Shown here piece after piece: positions 1 to 9,861 of a DNA stretch of 64,000 nt. The DNA lies in assembly GCF_000203815.1 (NCBI RefSeq), contig NW_004457734.1, positions 255,233 to 319,232 of the forward strand, in the 5' to 3' direction. The translations under genes were made by a program, and so were the position numbers. This DNA comes from Cavenderia fasciculata. Lineage: Eukaryota; Evosea; Eumycetozoa; Acytosteliales; Cavenderiaceae. How positions within the stretch are numbered: the stretch's first letter is position 1; each line of letters starts with the position of its first letter. Below the pieces are notes generated by a model. The model saw only the letters and a program-made list of their open reading frames with translations. It did not search any database and was not told the DNA's origin.

Positions 1-1257
1 CAAATCATTCCTAGTTTTGCTCGAAAGATCAATACAAAGGAGATTACGGCAACTTTTTCACGACAGTTGATGGCTCGTATACAAGACAATAACATTCCCA
101 TCAGATATCTTGGTATTCTTCGTCAACAGGTCAATATTCCTCGTATGAAGAGTTTGATTCTCACCGAGATGATTTCATATATTATTAAAAAAGAGATCAA
201 CGACCTTCTCAGCCAACGACACAACCATCAACTAAAGAACCAACAACAAGAGAGTAGCGATGAAATCACATACAAGAGCATTGTACTAGAAACTCTCAAC
301 AAGGTGTTCCACTATGATTTGAAGCAATCGACAGATTATTGGACCAACACTCTCAAGAGAAAGTTAAAGTTGGAGTTTGTCAGTGCTCTGACCGAGCTTG
401 AAGAGATGGATTTTGTCGATCTCAGATCACACGTTATCAATCTTCAATTGGTAACATCATTAAAGACAACGTTGGAAATGACACTACAAACCAAAGCTAT
501 CTATCAATTGGTTAAAGGATCAAAATTCAACTCTAATATTGCCGCTCCACTCATTGTGGCAAGTGACATTGAAGAATTGATTCTACCACCTCTTACCAGT
601 TACTGGGGTATTGAAAATAATTCAGATATTTATTATATTAGTCAACATCAACAAGCTAAATTGGATCAATTACAAAAAGAAAAGGATCAACAACCTTCTT
701 CTCCACAACATCAATCTTCTTCTTCCTCTTCCTCTTCACTTGGTTTATCATTGTCACCACAATCTCTAGGAGGATTAGATGATACCTCTAGTGGTATCGG
801 TAGTACAAGTAATGGTGGCGTTGGTGGTGGTAATCAAAAGATTAAAATCTTACTCAAACCAACCGAAGAGTATGATTCACTTCAAATGATTCTTGGACAT
901 CCAGTCGATTTGTTTAGAATTGCCAATCCTCATCAACCAGGTTACACCATTCATCAATCACTCAATCAACTAGTACCAACTGCAGGGGTCAAAGAACGTG
1001 TCGATTACATATTTAGTTTTAATTCTCATTTTGGTGACGATGAAGGTAGAAATCCACTCCTTTATCTCAACTGTCTCGAATCCACAGTCATTCCAATGGG
1101 ATCAACTCCACAAACACGTTTATCCGATCATTTTGCTGTAGATTGTTTGATCAAACTTGAGGATGCTCCTAAAATCCCTCTTGGATCACCAACCCTAACA
1201 AGCAAGAAACAAACTTCTTCTAATTCTCTTCATATGAGAAGTTCTTCTCGTGGCTAA
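1..1257 (+). CDS. Clu-like / endonuclease-exonuclease-phosphatase domain protein, 3' part
   Basis: This is the C-terminal part of a larger protein. The frame is open from base 1, so the start lies upstream and the ATG at 70 is internal. The first ~180 residues resemble the central Clu domain: IPIRYLGIL, LILTEMISYIIKKEI and a later DYWTNTLKRKLKLEF match the pattern seen in CluA/eIF3-associated proteins. A Ser/Gly/Gln-rich linker follows (about 710-830). The last ~130 residues look like the closing third of an EEP (neutral-sphingomyelinase/DNase I-like) fold: MILGHPVDLFRIANP, then ERVDYIF and LSDHFAVDCLI, the latter carrying the usual terminal catalytic SDH. The EEP N-terminal half is not in the window. 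The gene is convergent with the next gene, 131 bases away. Substrate and role are not known; the domain calls are by eye. Confidence 0.6.
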   Translation, partial: QIIPSFARKINTKEITATFSRQLMARIQDNNIPIRYLGILRQQVNIPRMKSLILTEMISYIIKKEINDLLSQRHNHQLKNQQQESSDEITYKSIVLETLNKVFHYDLKQSTDYWTNTLKRKLKLEFVSALTELEEMDFVDLRSHVINLQLVTSLKTTLEMTLQTKAIYQLVKGSKFNSNIAAPLIVASDIEELILPPLTSYWGIENNSDIYYISQHQQAKLDQLQKEKDQQPSSPQHQSSSSSSSSLGLSLSPQSLGGLDDTSSGIGSTSNGGVGGGNQKIKILLKPTEEYDSLQMILGHPVDLFRIANPHQPGYTIHQSLNQLVPTAGVKERVDYIFSFNSHFGDDEGRNPLLYLNCLESTVIPMGSTPQTRLSDHFAVDCLIKLEDAPKIPLGSPTLTSKKQTSSNSLHMRSSSRG

Positions 1258-1388
1258 AACATATTATTCCCTCCCCAAAATAACCTTTTTTTAAAATATA
1301 AACAAAACAAAACAAAGACAATTCCAGTTAAGAATTGCTCTAAAATATTATTTAATCAAAATTGATTTATTTATTTATTTTTATTTAT

Positions 1389-3715
1389 TTATACCACGTT
1401 TAAAATTAAAATGATAAAGATAAATGTGAATAGATTACTAGTTGATAGTTGTTGATAGATGGAAATTGATGGACTGGCAAAATCAGATTGAATGATCATT
1501 GTGGCATTGAATGATTGACCGTCTACCAAGAGTGTGATTAATATTTCCTGGCCACTACCCAATTCACTGTCACGTGGGATGGTAATCAAGGTATGATTAA
1601 TAAATTGGATTTCATGTTGGACATTATTAATGGACAAGGTGACAAGAGTAGAATTGATACCATAGTTTGATCCAGATATAAATATTGATGTTTCATTATC
1701 ATCGAGAATGACGATAGAGTCGACGACGGGTGGTAAATAACCATAGGTGAAATTATAGAGTATTTGATTATCATCAAACCAATGAGATGTAGTGTACCCT
1801 CTACCAGTTCCAGCTGGCACCTTTATAGCGAGTTGGTTGTTTGGTACCAATACAACTAATGGCAATGATGCTGAATTTGCTCTTACACTTGTCCATCCAA
1901 AATCTTTACCCTCAATTATAATACTTCCGCCCATTGTAGAAATTGATTGATTATAATCATAAATTTCAAATGATTCTAATAGAAATAAGAAATAAAGAAA
2001 AAAGAAATTAATTAATGTATTTAATTTTGTTTTGATTTGGACTTACGACAACCAAGTTTCTTAATTGGGTATTGATAATTTGAAAAATTATTTGGTAATA
2101 CGTATGGAGCAACCAAATAAGGACTGCACAACCAACAATCGGGGACTGGACCAGTGAAATTATTGTAACTGAGTGAGGTTTCAAAGGAACGACATAAACC
2201 TTCTGGAACAGTTCCAACAATATTGTTGTGCATTATATTCAATGATTTAAAGACAGAATAGTTTCCGTTTGGCATTGACTCTGCAATATTATTTCTTTTT
2301 AATGATACTTCATTAAAACTAAAAATATTGATTTTAAATGTTTTTAAATCATTTCCTTGTAAATCACTAAATATAAATTAAAATATAATTAGAAAGAATC
2401 CATTATGATTAATATATTGATTGATAAAAATATTTACATTGAAGTTAAATTTGAACCATGAATAAATGATGGATATGACAAGGTTTGGAATAAAGATGGA
2501 TTCTCATAAATTGAAATATGGAATAATGAAGTTGCATTTGTAAAATCAATTGAATTTACATTTGAATAATACCCATCACCATCAATAACCCTAGATTGAA
2601 GGAAGAAAAAATTTTAAATTAATAAATAAATAAATAAATAAATATTATTTTTTTTACGATATCTAGACTTACAATCTTTTTTAATGATTTTGATTGTTGA
2701 ATTGAAGATGGGAAGAGTGATTTGGATGAATTCTTTGGATGCTTTAAATATAATACTTCCAATTTTTCAAATTGATCAAATGAATTAAAAGTGATAGTAG
2801 AATTTGATGAATAGACTTCCAATTCTCTAAGGTTTTTAAATTGAGTATAAGATTGTGGAATACTTTTAATTGTATTTGTTATATGTCTTAAAGAGAGGAT
2901 GATGATGATGTTAATATTAATCATTATTTAAAATTTGTAAATATTTTAAATGTGTTCATACAAATAAACAATTTTATCATTTTCACCATCTAAAATTGGT
3001 AATGCTACATTATCATTTAGATTTGGTAAAGATAAACTTCTAATATTTGAGTAAAATATATTGGAAGGGATGGAAGCAGTAACATTTCTAAAATAAACTG
3101 TGGTCAATGTAGTGGGGATATATAAATACATCCAAGTTGGTAATGAATTAAAACATTTATCATAACCTAAAAAAACATAAAATATTAATTAGCCTATAAA
3201 AGAGATATATGATTTTTTAAAAAGACATACAATAAAATGATTTTAATCTTTCAAGAGTATAAATTGTATCTTGCCAATAACTAGATGCAATGATATAACC
3301 ACTGTAAATATGAATCTCTTCTAATTGTGTAAGATTTTTAATATCTATTAAATAAACTGAATTACTTTGATTGGATGGATGTAGTGTTCTTTGAAAAAAA
3401 AAATAGTTAATAAATATGAATAATGTAGGATTATAAACTATAGTTAATTCTTACAATGATATAACATTTTGTTGATCACATCCAATTACTGATTTAAGGT
3501 TACTGCAAACATCACCTGTTAAATTCCAATTCAAATTGTACTGAGTATTTAATGAATTCAAAGTTGCAACTAAATCAACCAAATAAATAAATTAAATTAA
3601 ATTAAATAAAATAAATAAATAGCTATTACTGTTTCTTACATTCACTTTCTGGAATACTCTTTGATTTACTAATAAATAGATAAATAATAAATAATATTGA
3701 TAAAAAGATCTTCAT
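1389..3715 (-). CDS. Secreted LRR protein with IPT/TIG domain, multi-exon
   Basis: The start is ATG at 3715-3713, opening a signal peptide (MKIFLSILFIIYLLISKS-like) followed by an LRR N-cap. Exon 1 ends at 3640 (donor GTAAG) and exon 2 begins at 3569; the joined frame reads ESEFATLNSLNTQYNLNWNL, then GDVCSNL, as in LRRNT caps of plant-like LRR proteins. At least six further exons carry leucine-rich repeats, including NNIVGTVPEGLC and NNFTGPVPDCW near 2140-2230. The last exon (about 1389-1934) encodes an Ig-like IPT/TIG domain (GGSIIIEGKDFGW, FISGSNYG) with many N-glycosylation sites, ending in a bare hydrophobic tail suggesting a GPI anchor. Family knowledge places such proteins at the cell surface in adhesion or recognition. 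Exact middle-exon joins are approximate. No transmembrane-plus-cytosolic tail is seen. Confidence 0.75.
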
Positions 3716-4453
3716 CTTTGTTTTCTCTTTCTAAAAAAGATAAGGTTCAAAGTATCTTTTTTTGTTCCATTTATACTTTTGTGTTTATACCTAATAAAAA
3801 TAATATTATTAATATTTAAATGATTAAAAACGCGTATTGATTACGCTTAATGGCCCATCTCCGAAGAATGATCATCCCAACATACCTTTTCGCGCGGCAG
3901 GGCTTCGGGATTGAAAATAATCCCCTGTTTTTGAACTTAGTGCAATAGGAAAGGAAGTGCACTTCCGATCATGAAAGCACTGATTGCTTAAAGCGTTGTG
4001 CATTCGATAACTTTAAGTGTCGGAGATACTAAACGCTACGACTGTTCGATAAAGGTTGGGCCGAACGAGATACCAAATATCTAAAGTTGCTTCGTTCGTT
4101 CGTTTCATGATTATTAAGTTGTGATACCACCATTTTCTTATTGAAGTTGACCTTCATACTTTCCGGATACACTCTTGCGCACCGATGTTGTCTGTTCTGT
4201 TAAAACAGAGATAAAAGTTAATTAATCTTTGAACGTCATCAATAAAACTTTGAGAGGTGAAAACCATTTTTTTACTTTTTTCCAATACTTTCTATTAATT
4301 ATTTTTTTTTTTAGAGGTACCTCCGCCATATCTTTATAATATCAAATTTACAACCTTGTTTTTTAAAAAATACAAAAGTAAATTGATCAAACAGATAAAG
4401 AGAGACAGATAAACAAATAAATAATATTTATACTATCAAACCAAGTAACAGAG
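3716..4453. other. Divergent intergenic spacer with a GC-richer, structured block
   Basis: This spacer separates the LRR gene (minus) and the SAP-domain gene (plus). Bases about 3835-4205 are visibly richer in G+C than any neighbouring spacer and contain no long reading frame. Within it lie a 6-bp stem hairpin at 3907-3924 and a perfect 14-bp palindrome at 3953-3966. This composition is unlike the surrounding AT-rich spacers and would fit a non-coding RNA gene. I do not recognise U1-U6, SRP, RNase P/MRP or 5S motifs in it. The remainder (4206-4453) is ordinary AT-rich promoter-like DNA. Confidence 0.4.
3907..3966. repeat. Hairpin plus perfect 14-bp palindrome
   Basis: GGGATT at 3907-3912 pairs with AATCCC at 3919-3924 across a 6-base loop. 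Then GGAAGTGCACTTCC at 3953-3966 is a perfect palindrome. Both lie in the GC-richer block of the spacer. They could be stems of a structured RNA or a binding site for a dimeric protein. Confidence 0.5.
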
Positions 4454-5856
4454 ATGAATATTTTAACGTAGGTATAATTCAATATATATTATTTATACAT
4501 CAATTTTAAAGAACATATGTTGCGCAGATCACGATTAACTAATATATATATATATTCCACAGTTCTAATTATGAATTTAATTGGCATCTTGAAGACACTT
4601 CAAAACCAGATTTGGTTCTTTTTGAAAATCAAATGCATGATTTCATTAAGAAGAATGGGAAAAACCAAATATCGTTGAGGAACCACTTAACAAACCAGGT
4701 GTATTCCCGTTCAACCAAAAAGTATGATATGAAGTACTACCAATTCGGTACTCTTCCTCAACTCAGTAAAACGTCAAACCCTCCAAACCCTCCAAACCCT
4801 CCAAACCCTCCAAACCCTCCAATAAAATCTACAACCCTTCAAACAACTCCTCCAACAAATCCTCCTAAAGCTCCCCCAACAAATCCTCCAAACAAATCAA
4901 AAACAACATCAACTACTGCTACAAATTATTTTTCACAAGACCAACTGGAAGAATTTACCTATAAAAGATTAGTAGAGATTTGTAAATCAAATGATATTAA
5001 AGTCAAAGGTAAAAAAACTGATTTGGTTCAGTTGATTATCAACAATAATAACAACAACACTACAAAGGCAACTAAAAAGGCAAAGGGTGGAAGAAAAAAA
5101 GTATTGTCTGATTTGGAAAAAAAATGCATTAGAAAGTTGGATTGGTTTGGTGTGGATTTAATTAGCACCCATGGGATAGGTATCAGATTTAATCCTCTTC
5201 AGCCAACACTGCCATTAACCATGCACGATTCAAGAGCTTGCATATCAAAGTCTCTTTCTGAATACTTTGAAAAAGCAGTAGAGAATGGTTATATGGACAT
5301 AGTTTTGGCAATGGCAGGTGTCGGTAAATCAATAAAACTATCAGACTTGCATAAAAGGGCCAGGAAGTTGGTCAAACGAATCACCAAGAAAACTAGAGTC
5401 ATTAGAATTATGGATGGCCATGGCAGAATGGTATTTCTCATTTTCAAATATATCATCGAGATATATGGAAAGGAGAGACTCAACGAATTGGAGTTTGAGT
5501 TGGTTGACATTGTTCCAGAGGTGACTGAATATCACAAGTGGATGTTTAAAATGGGGTGCAACAATATCAAGTACATCAATCGCAATATTTTTGAACTTGA
5601 ACATACCCCAGACACCCTTTTGTATTTAAACTTCTGTGGGATCAGCCATTCCATTGAAGAAACAAAAAAACTCTTCTCCACAACCTCAACTCTGATGATT
5701 TCATTTAGTGTCAACAGAGGGGCAAAAGCTAAAAAGTATGAATGCCAGCTTAGAGCCAGCTTGAAAGATAACCCGACTATGAAACTGTGTCGTATCGAAA
5801 CTGGCAGAAAAGATTTTAGATCTTTCATCTTACAGAAGAGAACTGGATCCAACTAG
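4454..5856 (+). CDS. SAP-domain protein with methyltransferase-like C-terminus
   Basis: There are two exons. Exon 1 is only 14 bases (ATG at 4454 to 4467); the intron 4468-4562 runs from GTAGGT to CACAG, and exon 2 is 4563-5856. The joined frame reads MNILTSNYEFNWHLEDTSKP. This start was chosen because the long frame is closed upstream by a TAA at 4540 and has no early ATG. An NPP tandem repeat (about 4777-4823) leads to a SAP motif (FTYKRLVEICKSNDIKVKGK), a putative DNA-binding helix pair. The C-terminal ~230 residues look like a Rossmann SAM-methyltransferase: VIRIMDGHGR as motif I, FELVDIVPE as the acidic strand-2 motif, LLYLNFCGIS as a motif IV-like strand. No classical catalytic NPPY is visible, so the methyltransferase call is inference. 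The family appears dictyostelid-specific. Confidence 0.7.
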
Positions 5857-5952
5857 ATCCAAGTGATCACTTGGGATACCAACCCAAACCAAAAAAATAA
5901 TCAAAAGATCAAATAGCAAAAACTTCAAAATTATGAATAACTGGATTATTCA

Positions 5953-5989
5953 GGGTGATAAGTAGAATTACCTCCACGTGGTATCACCC
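5953..5989 (+). terminator. Inverted repeat downstream of the SAP-domain gene
   Basis: GGGTGATA at 5953-5960 pairs perfectly with TATCACCC at 5982-5989 across a 21-base loop, about 100 bases after the stop. It lies between two convergent genes, so a 3'-end or RNA-structural role is possible. A 10-base match to the right arm also exists at about 4121, which is probably chance. Confidence 0.3.
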
Positions 5990-6168
5990 GTAAACATTTA
6001 CAAATAGGAATACAATAGTAAATGGCTAAAATTTTACAACAACAATAAAAACATAACAACTTAATAATAAGTTATATTTAAAGAATAAATAAATTTTTAA
6101 TTTTAATATTTATTATTTTAGGTATTGTGTGGTAAATAACTACTTCATATCAATTCTTTGTTTTTTAT

Positions 6169-8418
6169 TTATTGTCTTTTTGGTGACATGATCCAGCCTA
6201 TGAGATTCATCAAAGGATTATTGCTTTGTTGAACATTATCTTGGTCATGACCACCTTTAAGTTGATTTAAATGATCTCTGAGTAGTTGTTTGGTTTCATA
6301 ACAATAATGATTCATTGTTTTAAGGATTCTGTCAATTGTTTGTATTCCCTCTGCATCTACGAATTGAGGAAGAATCAACTTGACAATTTCATATTCTCCA
6401 TATTTGGTTGCATTTTCGAGTATATATACATTACTTTTCAGATTTCTTACATTGATTAGAAATTTCGCTACTTCTGCATGTCCATAAGTACAAGCATATT
6501 CAAGTGCCCTTGCTGTACATCCTTCAGTACGATTATCGTGTAAATACTAATAGTGGAAATAAATAATAATGTTAGACGCCAATCATTGAATGAATAAGTG
6601 TTGTTGTTTATACATACTTTGACAATTTCAATGAGACCATATTGAGCCGAATAATCCATAGCATCGGTAGTCGCACCTTCACTTCTGTGCTCTTGAAGGT
6701 ACTTTACAATTTCAATGTTACCATTTTTAGCTGCTCCATCCATAGCATAGGTTGTTGCACCTTCTGTACGATGCACGTGAAGGAACTTTAAAACTTCAAA
6801 ATGATTATATTGAGCTGCCCAATCCATGGCCATGGTTGATGCACCCTCACTACGATTGAAATGTAGTAACTGTACAATATCAATGAGCCCATTTGAAGCT
6901 GCACATCCATAATCCTAGGTGTCCAAATATCGGGATCAGCCGAGAATTGGTTATAGAGATAATGAAAGATATCCAATCTACCACATTGCAATGATTCGAC
7001 CACAGCATCTAATGTACATTTTGCCTTGAAAGTGTCAACTAGATATGATAGCAATTCAATGCTTACTTTAGGTATAACCTCACGACCAATAACAAATTCA
7101 TCGGTTGCTGTACCTCTAGGTCGATTTTTATAAATATACTTTACAACATTGATGTGATCATTTTTAGCTGCATTATAAATAGCCTTGCTCGTTCCACCTT
7201 CAGCTCTGTGTTCTTCAAGAAATTGTACAATTTCAATGTGTCCATTCAATGATGCATTATCCATAGCCTTTGTTGTTGCACCTTCCCTACGATGGAAATG
7301 AAGGAATTTCACAACATCAATGTGACCATTCATTGATGCAATATCCATTGCCCAGGCAGTTGCACCTTCACCTCGATTCTCATGTAAGAACTATTATATA
7401 AATAAAAAAAGATAGTAGGTGAGTTTTGATTTCTTAAAAATTAAATACAGCCCTTCTATTGCCCTAGTACTAGGCCTAGAATACAATATACATACTTTAA
7501 CAATATCTAACTGACCATTTTCAGCTGCATTATTCATAGCACCCTTTGAACAACCATCAGTCCTTTTGAAATGAAGAAACTATATTTTTGAAAAAATATT
7601 AATATATTATATTGAAATAATCAATCAACCAATCAACTTACCTTTACAATCTCGAAACTATTCTTTGCTGCTTCATCCTACAATAAATTACAAGAGAGAG
7701 AATTATTAAATAAGAATTATTTCTTTTTTCTTTTAATTTAATATTTACCATTCCATCTTCACATTTACCAATTCCACTATCGTGAATATACTTTACTATT
7801 TCAAAAGATGATGCTTTACAAGCCAAAGACATATGTCTACCATTCAACCTTACACCTTTGCTAGAGTGTAACAACTTTACAATAGATAGAGAACTAATCT
7901 TGATTGCCATATCCATTGCATTCTTGAGAAATTCAATCTCGAGAGGAGTGGAGGTAGGACATCTCTTGACTAGATACTCTAATATCTCTTGATTTGGTAT
8001 TGTTATGCTTTTTGAAATGACTGCATCATTCAAATACTTGTATTTAAATTCAGTGACAGAAGACTGTTTCAAGTACTGCCACTTCATTTCAAAACTATTC
8101 GACCATTCCAATAGATGTTTCAGTGTATGCATTTGGATGATGACAATATTGAGTGATCGCTAATCTTCTTCGATCGAGTAGTATGTGACTACAATCTTTA
8201 GGTAGATAGTGTCTAACAAAGTTCAAAGGCATTGCATACTTTGATATCATTTCAAGGTAGGGTAACTTGATGATATCTCTTCCTTTTACTGATTTTCTTT
8301 GTATACTATCACCCAATTGGTTTGTTGTATTAGATATCTGATTGAATATCACATGTCTAATATATTTAACTCTAAATATTGATTGAAATGTTATTGTTGT
8401 TGTTGTTGTTGAAGACAT
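6169..8418 (-). pseudogene. F-box-like/ankyrin-repeat gene, frameshifted copy
   Basis: The N-terminal ATG is at 8418 and the stop ends at 6169. The product starts with the family module ITFQSIFRVKYIRHVIFNQI and KGRDIIKLPYLEMISKYAMP. It continues with a micro-exon (DEAAKNSFEIVK, about 7642-7677), an extra single-repeat exon (about 7495-7579), a long ankyrin exon (EHRSEGATTDAMD-type repeats) and a terminal exon ending MNLIGWIMSPKRQ. Compared with intact paralogues here, 8 bases are missing in exon 1 between 8127 and 8128 (after NPNA), and one base is missing near 6904 in the ankyrin exon (IMD then shift). Each change destroys the frame, so it is called a pseudogene; assembly error could explain the one-base case but hardly the 8-base loss. 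Splice sites are still intact, so decay is recent. Confidence 0.8.
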
Positions 8419-9011
8419 TAATGTAATTTATAGTATTGTCAATACAATGAAAGATCTTTCTACATTTGATGAGATACATCGAAATTATATTTTAAAAGAA
8501 TTTTCGAAAAATCCTATCGAATTGATCATACTACTAGTAGTTCTTGTATGTTCCAACCTTTTATTTATATAAATTAGAGGGATAGGGTACAGTGAGCGTA
8601 CCATACCATATCCTACGGTTAAATATATAAACATACAGGGAGGGGTTGAATAGTTGTTTGGATGAAGTAAATCAAAGAACCTTCTTAATTCTTATCGAGC
8701 TCGCAATAAATCAATTTGTGAATTATAGGTCAGCAGCTGATAAGTCGTGGTCAATCATAGGCTATGACTATGTTATGGCATTGGGATATCATATGTCCTA
8801 GGAGTATCTTTGTGTTTAAGGTTTTTCGAAAGGTCAGAAGTGTCAGAGAAAAAAAAATCTTGATATTATTGTTACATTACCGAGTTAATTTAAATATTTC
8901 ACGAAAAACGAAGCGTTGCTATAATTACCCAATCTTATATAAAGAAAGTGATCTATTTCATTTTTTTTTATCGTCGTCACTTCCAATTCCTTCTTTTATT
9001 AACCCACCAGA
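8419..9011. other. Divergent intergenic spacer
   Basis: This AT-rich spacer lies between the frameshifted ankyrin gene (minus) and the countin-like gene (plus). A run of T before 8975 and a pyrimidine-rich stretch just before the ATG at 9012 are the only notable elements. Open frames in it have no family features. Confidence 0.4.
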
Positions 9012-9810
9012 ATGTTTAAACAAATAATTGTAGCTACTATTTTCTTGGTAGCCTTTTCTGCTGTCATTGCTCAATGCAACCCTGTCGTAAGACTTGCAGT
9101 TGAAGAAGAAGAACAAGATGTTGTTCCATCATGCTCATCATGTTATGTATCCATGGATTCCTCTATTGCTGTCTTGAATCAAATCCTCCGTAATAATAAC
9201 AATTTCGAATATTGTCTCGTATGCATTCAAATACTAGAAATAATCCAATAATAATTTTAATTTATATAATTAATTAATTCATATTTATCTTCTTCTTCTT
9301 CTTCTTCTTCTTTAGGATCTTTGTGACCAACTTTCAAATAATAATAGAGTATCATGTAATCTTACTTGTGAAAGTCTTGGATATAGCCAATTTGTCTATT
9401 TTATCGGTCAAGACAATGCTGACCCAATTGCTTTGTGTCAATATGCCGGTATTTGTCCAGCAAATAGTAATCCAAGTGGTGATGTCAGAATCTTGACTGT
9501 CACTCCAGCCTATGCTCCAATTGGAACACCTTTTAACATTAGCATGAGTTTCAATGGTCTTGTCCAAGCTGGTCAAGCCCAAGTCATCGTAAACTCACCA
9601 TTGCAATCACCAATCATCATTTCCAATCAATTATTGGTCAATTTCAATGCTACTAGTTCAATCACCTTTATTATGAACACTAGTGCAGCAACAATGTCTG
9701 GTATCTACCAGATTACAGGTCTTATTTGTGCTGACTCCTGTGAGTCAAATGATATTAATGCCAAAGTTTTGGACAAGGCAACTGCTTCATTTTCAGTCTA
9801 TCTACAATAA
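9012..9810 (+). CDS. Countin-like secreted protein with saposin-B-like domain
   Basis: There are two exons, 9012-9218 and 9316-9810. The intron carries a long CTT tract before TTTAG. The predicted 233-residue product starts with a clear signal peptide (MFKQIIVATIFLVAFSAVIA, cleavage near AQC). It is followed by a cysteine-rich helical segment with CSSC, YCLDLCDQL, SCNLTC and LCQYAGICP, which fits a saposin B-type disulfide pattern. A second half of beta-strand character (VRILTVTPAYAPIGTPFNISM) is Ig-like. In D. discoideum this architecture belongs to countin proteins, secreted components of the counting factor that limits aggregate size. That assignment rests on domain order and cysteine pattern rather than on a clear one-to-one match. 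It is convergent with the ankyrin gene that ends at 9862, only 51 bases away. Confidence 0.65.
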
Positions 9811-9861
9811 ACCAAATCAAATGTTTCATTGGTTGATTATATATACAATAATAATTTATTT

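Noticed and set aside
4121-5988. 10-base inverted match (GTGATACCAC / GTGGTATCAC) flanking the SAP-domain gene, as possible terminal repeats of a transposon
   Set aside because: The match does not extend beyond 10 bases, no target-site duplication is visible, and the gene has a normal intron.
8764-9027. 87-codon frame before the countin-like gene
   Set aside because: No family features; it runs into the leader of the real gene and ends just after its ATG in another frame.
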